Program-made: the position numbers and the translations under genes
The notes under the pieces: model-generated
Told to the model about the DNA's origin: nothing
The model's input: only the letters and a program-made list of their open reading frames with translations
Databases searched by the model: none
NCBI GenBank assembly: GCA_934746185.1
Contig: CAKVEY010000026.1
Span: forward strand, 1-13,783
Reading direction: 5' to 3'
Length of the DNA: 13,783 nucleotides
From: an uncultured Clostridia bacterium
GTDB taxonomy: Bacteria; Bacillota; Clostridia; Christensenellales; UBA1242
In this document: in pieces, positions 13,145-13,783 of the stretch
Position numbering within the stretch: the stretch's first letter is position 1
Layout: each line of letters starts with the position of its first letter

Positions 13145-13783
13145 ATGAAAAAGATTTTAAGCATATTTATCGTTTTTTTATTAGCCTTAACTTTTGCAGG
13201 CTGTAATAATACAAATAGCGAAGCATATTTAGCAAAAAGGCTTAGCAAAAACACAAGTAATTTATTAACTGCTATAAACAATTTAGTTGAAGTAACTGAA
13301 AGTGATGTTACTATAAATGAATTTAACAATATGTCTCAAATTAATACTCAAAATAACTACTCTACAAACCGAGTTAGTAAAGTTAGTAAAATTAAACAAC
13401 TTTTTAAAAGAAATAACTTAGTTAACATAAAAAATATGAACGAGTATAAACCACAACCCCGTTTTATGAATAATAACGCCCAAAATGGCACTTATAACGC
13501 TAAATACACATCAAATCAAACAAATACTGACAACAATTATTTAGACATCTTTAAAAGCAAAATAGACAGTCTATATAATGTTTGCAATGATTGTAATTAT
13601 ATGAACAACCAATGTTCTAGTTGCTCGCAAGAATTAAAAAATAGTTGTGAAGAATGTAAAACATTATGCGAAAAATTAGATTCTGGCGAAATTAAACTAA
13701 ATGAAGACCAATTAAAACAATGTAACACCTATTGCGACCAAATAAATAATGTTTGCAATAAAATTAAAAATTGTACAGGTGAT
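13145..13783 (+). CDS. Cysteine-rich putative lipoprotein, 3' end outside the window
   Basis: An open frame begins at 13145, with GGAGG (13135-13139) five bases before the ATG, and runs without a stop through the window end (213 residues seen). Residues 1-20 form a lipoprotein signal: KK, a hydrophobic core (ILSIFIVFLLALTF) and FAGC with the lipid-bearing C20; F at -3 is less usual. An Asn-rich, Cys-free stretch follows (21-146). Then come 11 cysteines in 64 residues: CxxC pairs at 147/150, 157/160 and 168/171, a further C175, Cx3C at 193/197, then C204 and C210. The pairs recur about every 10-11 residues on predicted helical sequence. I do not recognise the family. It is divergent from spoVAC across 101 bases, which suggests but does not prove a spore-related role; metal binding or disulfide cross-linking are both possible. 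Confidence 0.8.
   Translation, partial: MKKILSIFIVFLLALTFAGCNNTNSEAYLAKRLSKNTSNLLTAINNLVEVTESDVTINEFNNMSQINTQNNYSTNRVSKVSKIKQLFKRNNLVNIKNMNEYKPQPRFMNNNAQNGTYNAKYTSNQTNTDNNYLDIFKSKIDSLYNVCNDCNYMNNQCSSCSQELKNSCEECKTLCEKLDSGEIKLNEDQLKQCNTYCDQINNVCNKIKNCTGD

Noticed and set aside
13111..13329. 72-codon minus-strand open frame
   Set aside because: It lies opposite the signal and N-terminal coding region of the lipoprotein gene, which has a strong ribosome site; the minus-strand frame has no recognisable content.

Overview
The window is about three-quarters A+T and comes from an endospore-forming, low-GC Firmicute (Bacillota), most like an uncultured Clostridia-type lineage. A yunB gene and a spoVAC-spoVAD-spoVAE cluster mark it as a sporulator. 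RNase Y, a rhodanese-less ThiI and strong GGAGG-type ribosome sites on several genes fit the same assignment. TGA is used as a stop codon (for example at the ends of the first gene and rnhA), so this is not a Mycoplasma-type code. No rRNA, tRNA, IS element, phage gene or CRISPR array is visible. The closest taxon cannot be named from the sequence alone.

Layout. 1-280 is gene-poor and A+T-rich, with an 8-base tandem repeat. 281-2538 (minus) is a two-gene unit: serS, whose motifs look archaeal/eukaryotic rather than standard bacterial, followed by a gene overlapping it as TAATG that encodes a nucleotidyltransferase-fold protein whose catalytic Asp pair appears lost. 2539-2748 is a divergent control region with nested palindromes, followed by a complete tyrosine recombinase (plus, 2749-3801). 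3802-4142 is a convergent gap with a tetranucleotide microsatellite and a bidirectional terminator. 4143-4964 (minus) is a small ASCH-rnhA operon. 5062-6660 (minus) is rny. 6796-9080 (minus) is a nifS-type cysteine desulfurase gene overlapping thiI, together the sulfur relay for tRNA 4-thiouridine (and possibly thiamine). 9119-9805 (minus) is yunB. 9921-11140 (plus) is a GT4 glycosyltransferase broken by one -1 frameshift at a GGGTTTT site. 11209-13043 (minus) is spoVAC-spoVAD-spoVAE, the core of the spore dipicolinate channel. 13145-end (plus) is the start of a cysteine-rich lipoprotein cut off by the window edge.

How it works together. Most of the window is housekeeping nucleic-acid metabolism: tRNA charging, tRNA thiolation, RNA decay and RNA:DNA hybrid removal. 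Sporulation genes lie among these. A striking property is two styles of translation start. Five promoter-proximal genes (recombinase, ASCH, nifS, yunB, glycosyltransferase) have a -10 hexamer only 6-8 bases before the ATG and no Shine-Dalgarno, which predicts leaderless mRNAs. serS, rny, the spoVA genes and the lipoprotein have Shine-Dalgarno sequences. The points most worth following up are the pseudo-nucleotidyltransferase coupled to serS, the leaderless pattern, the slippery frameshift in the glycosyltransferase, the palindrome family shared by two intergenic regions, and the cysteine-rich lipoprotein divergent from spoVA.
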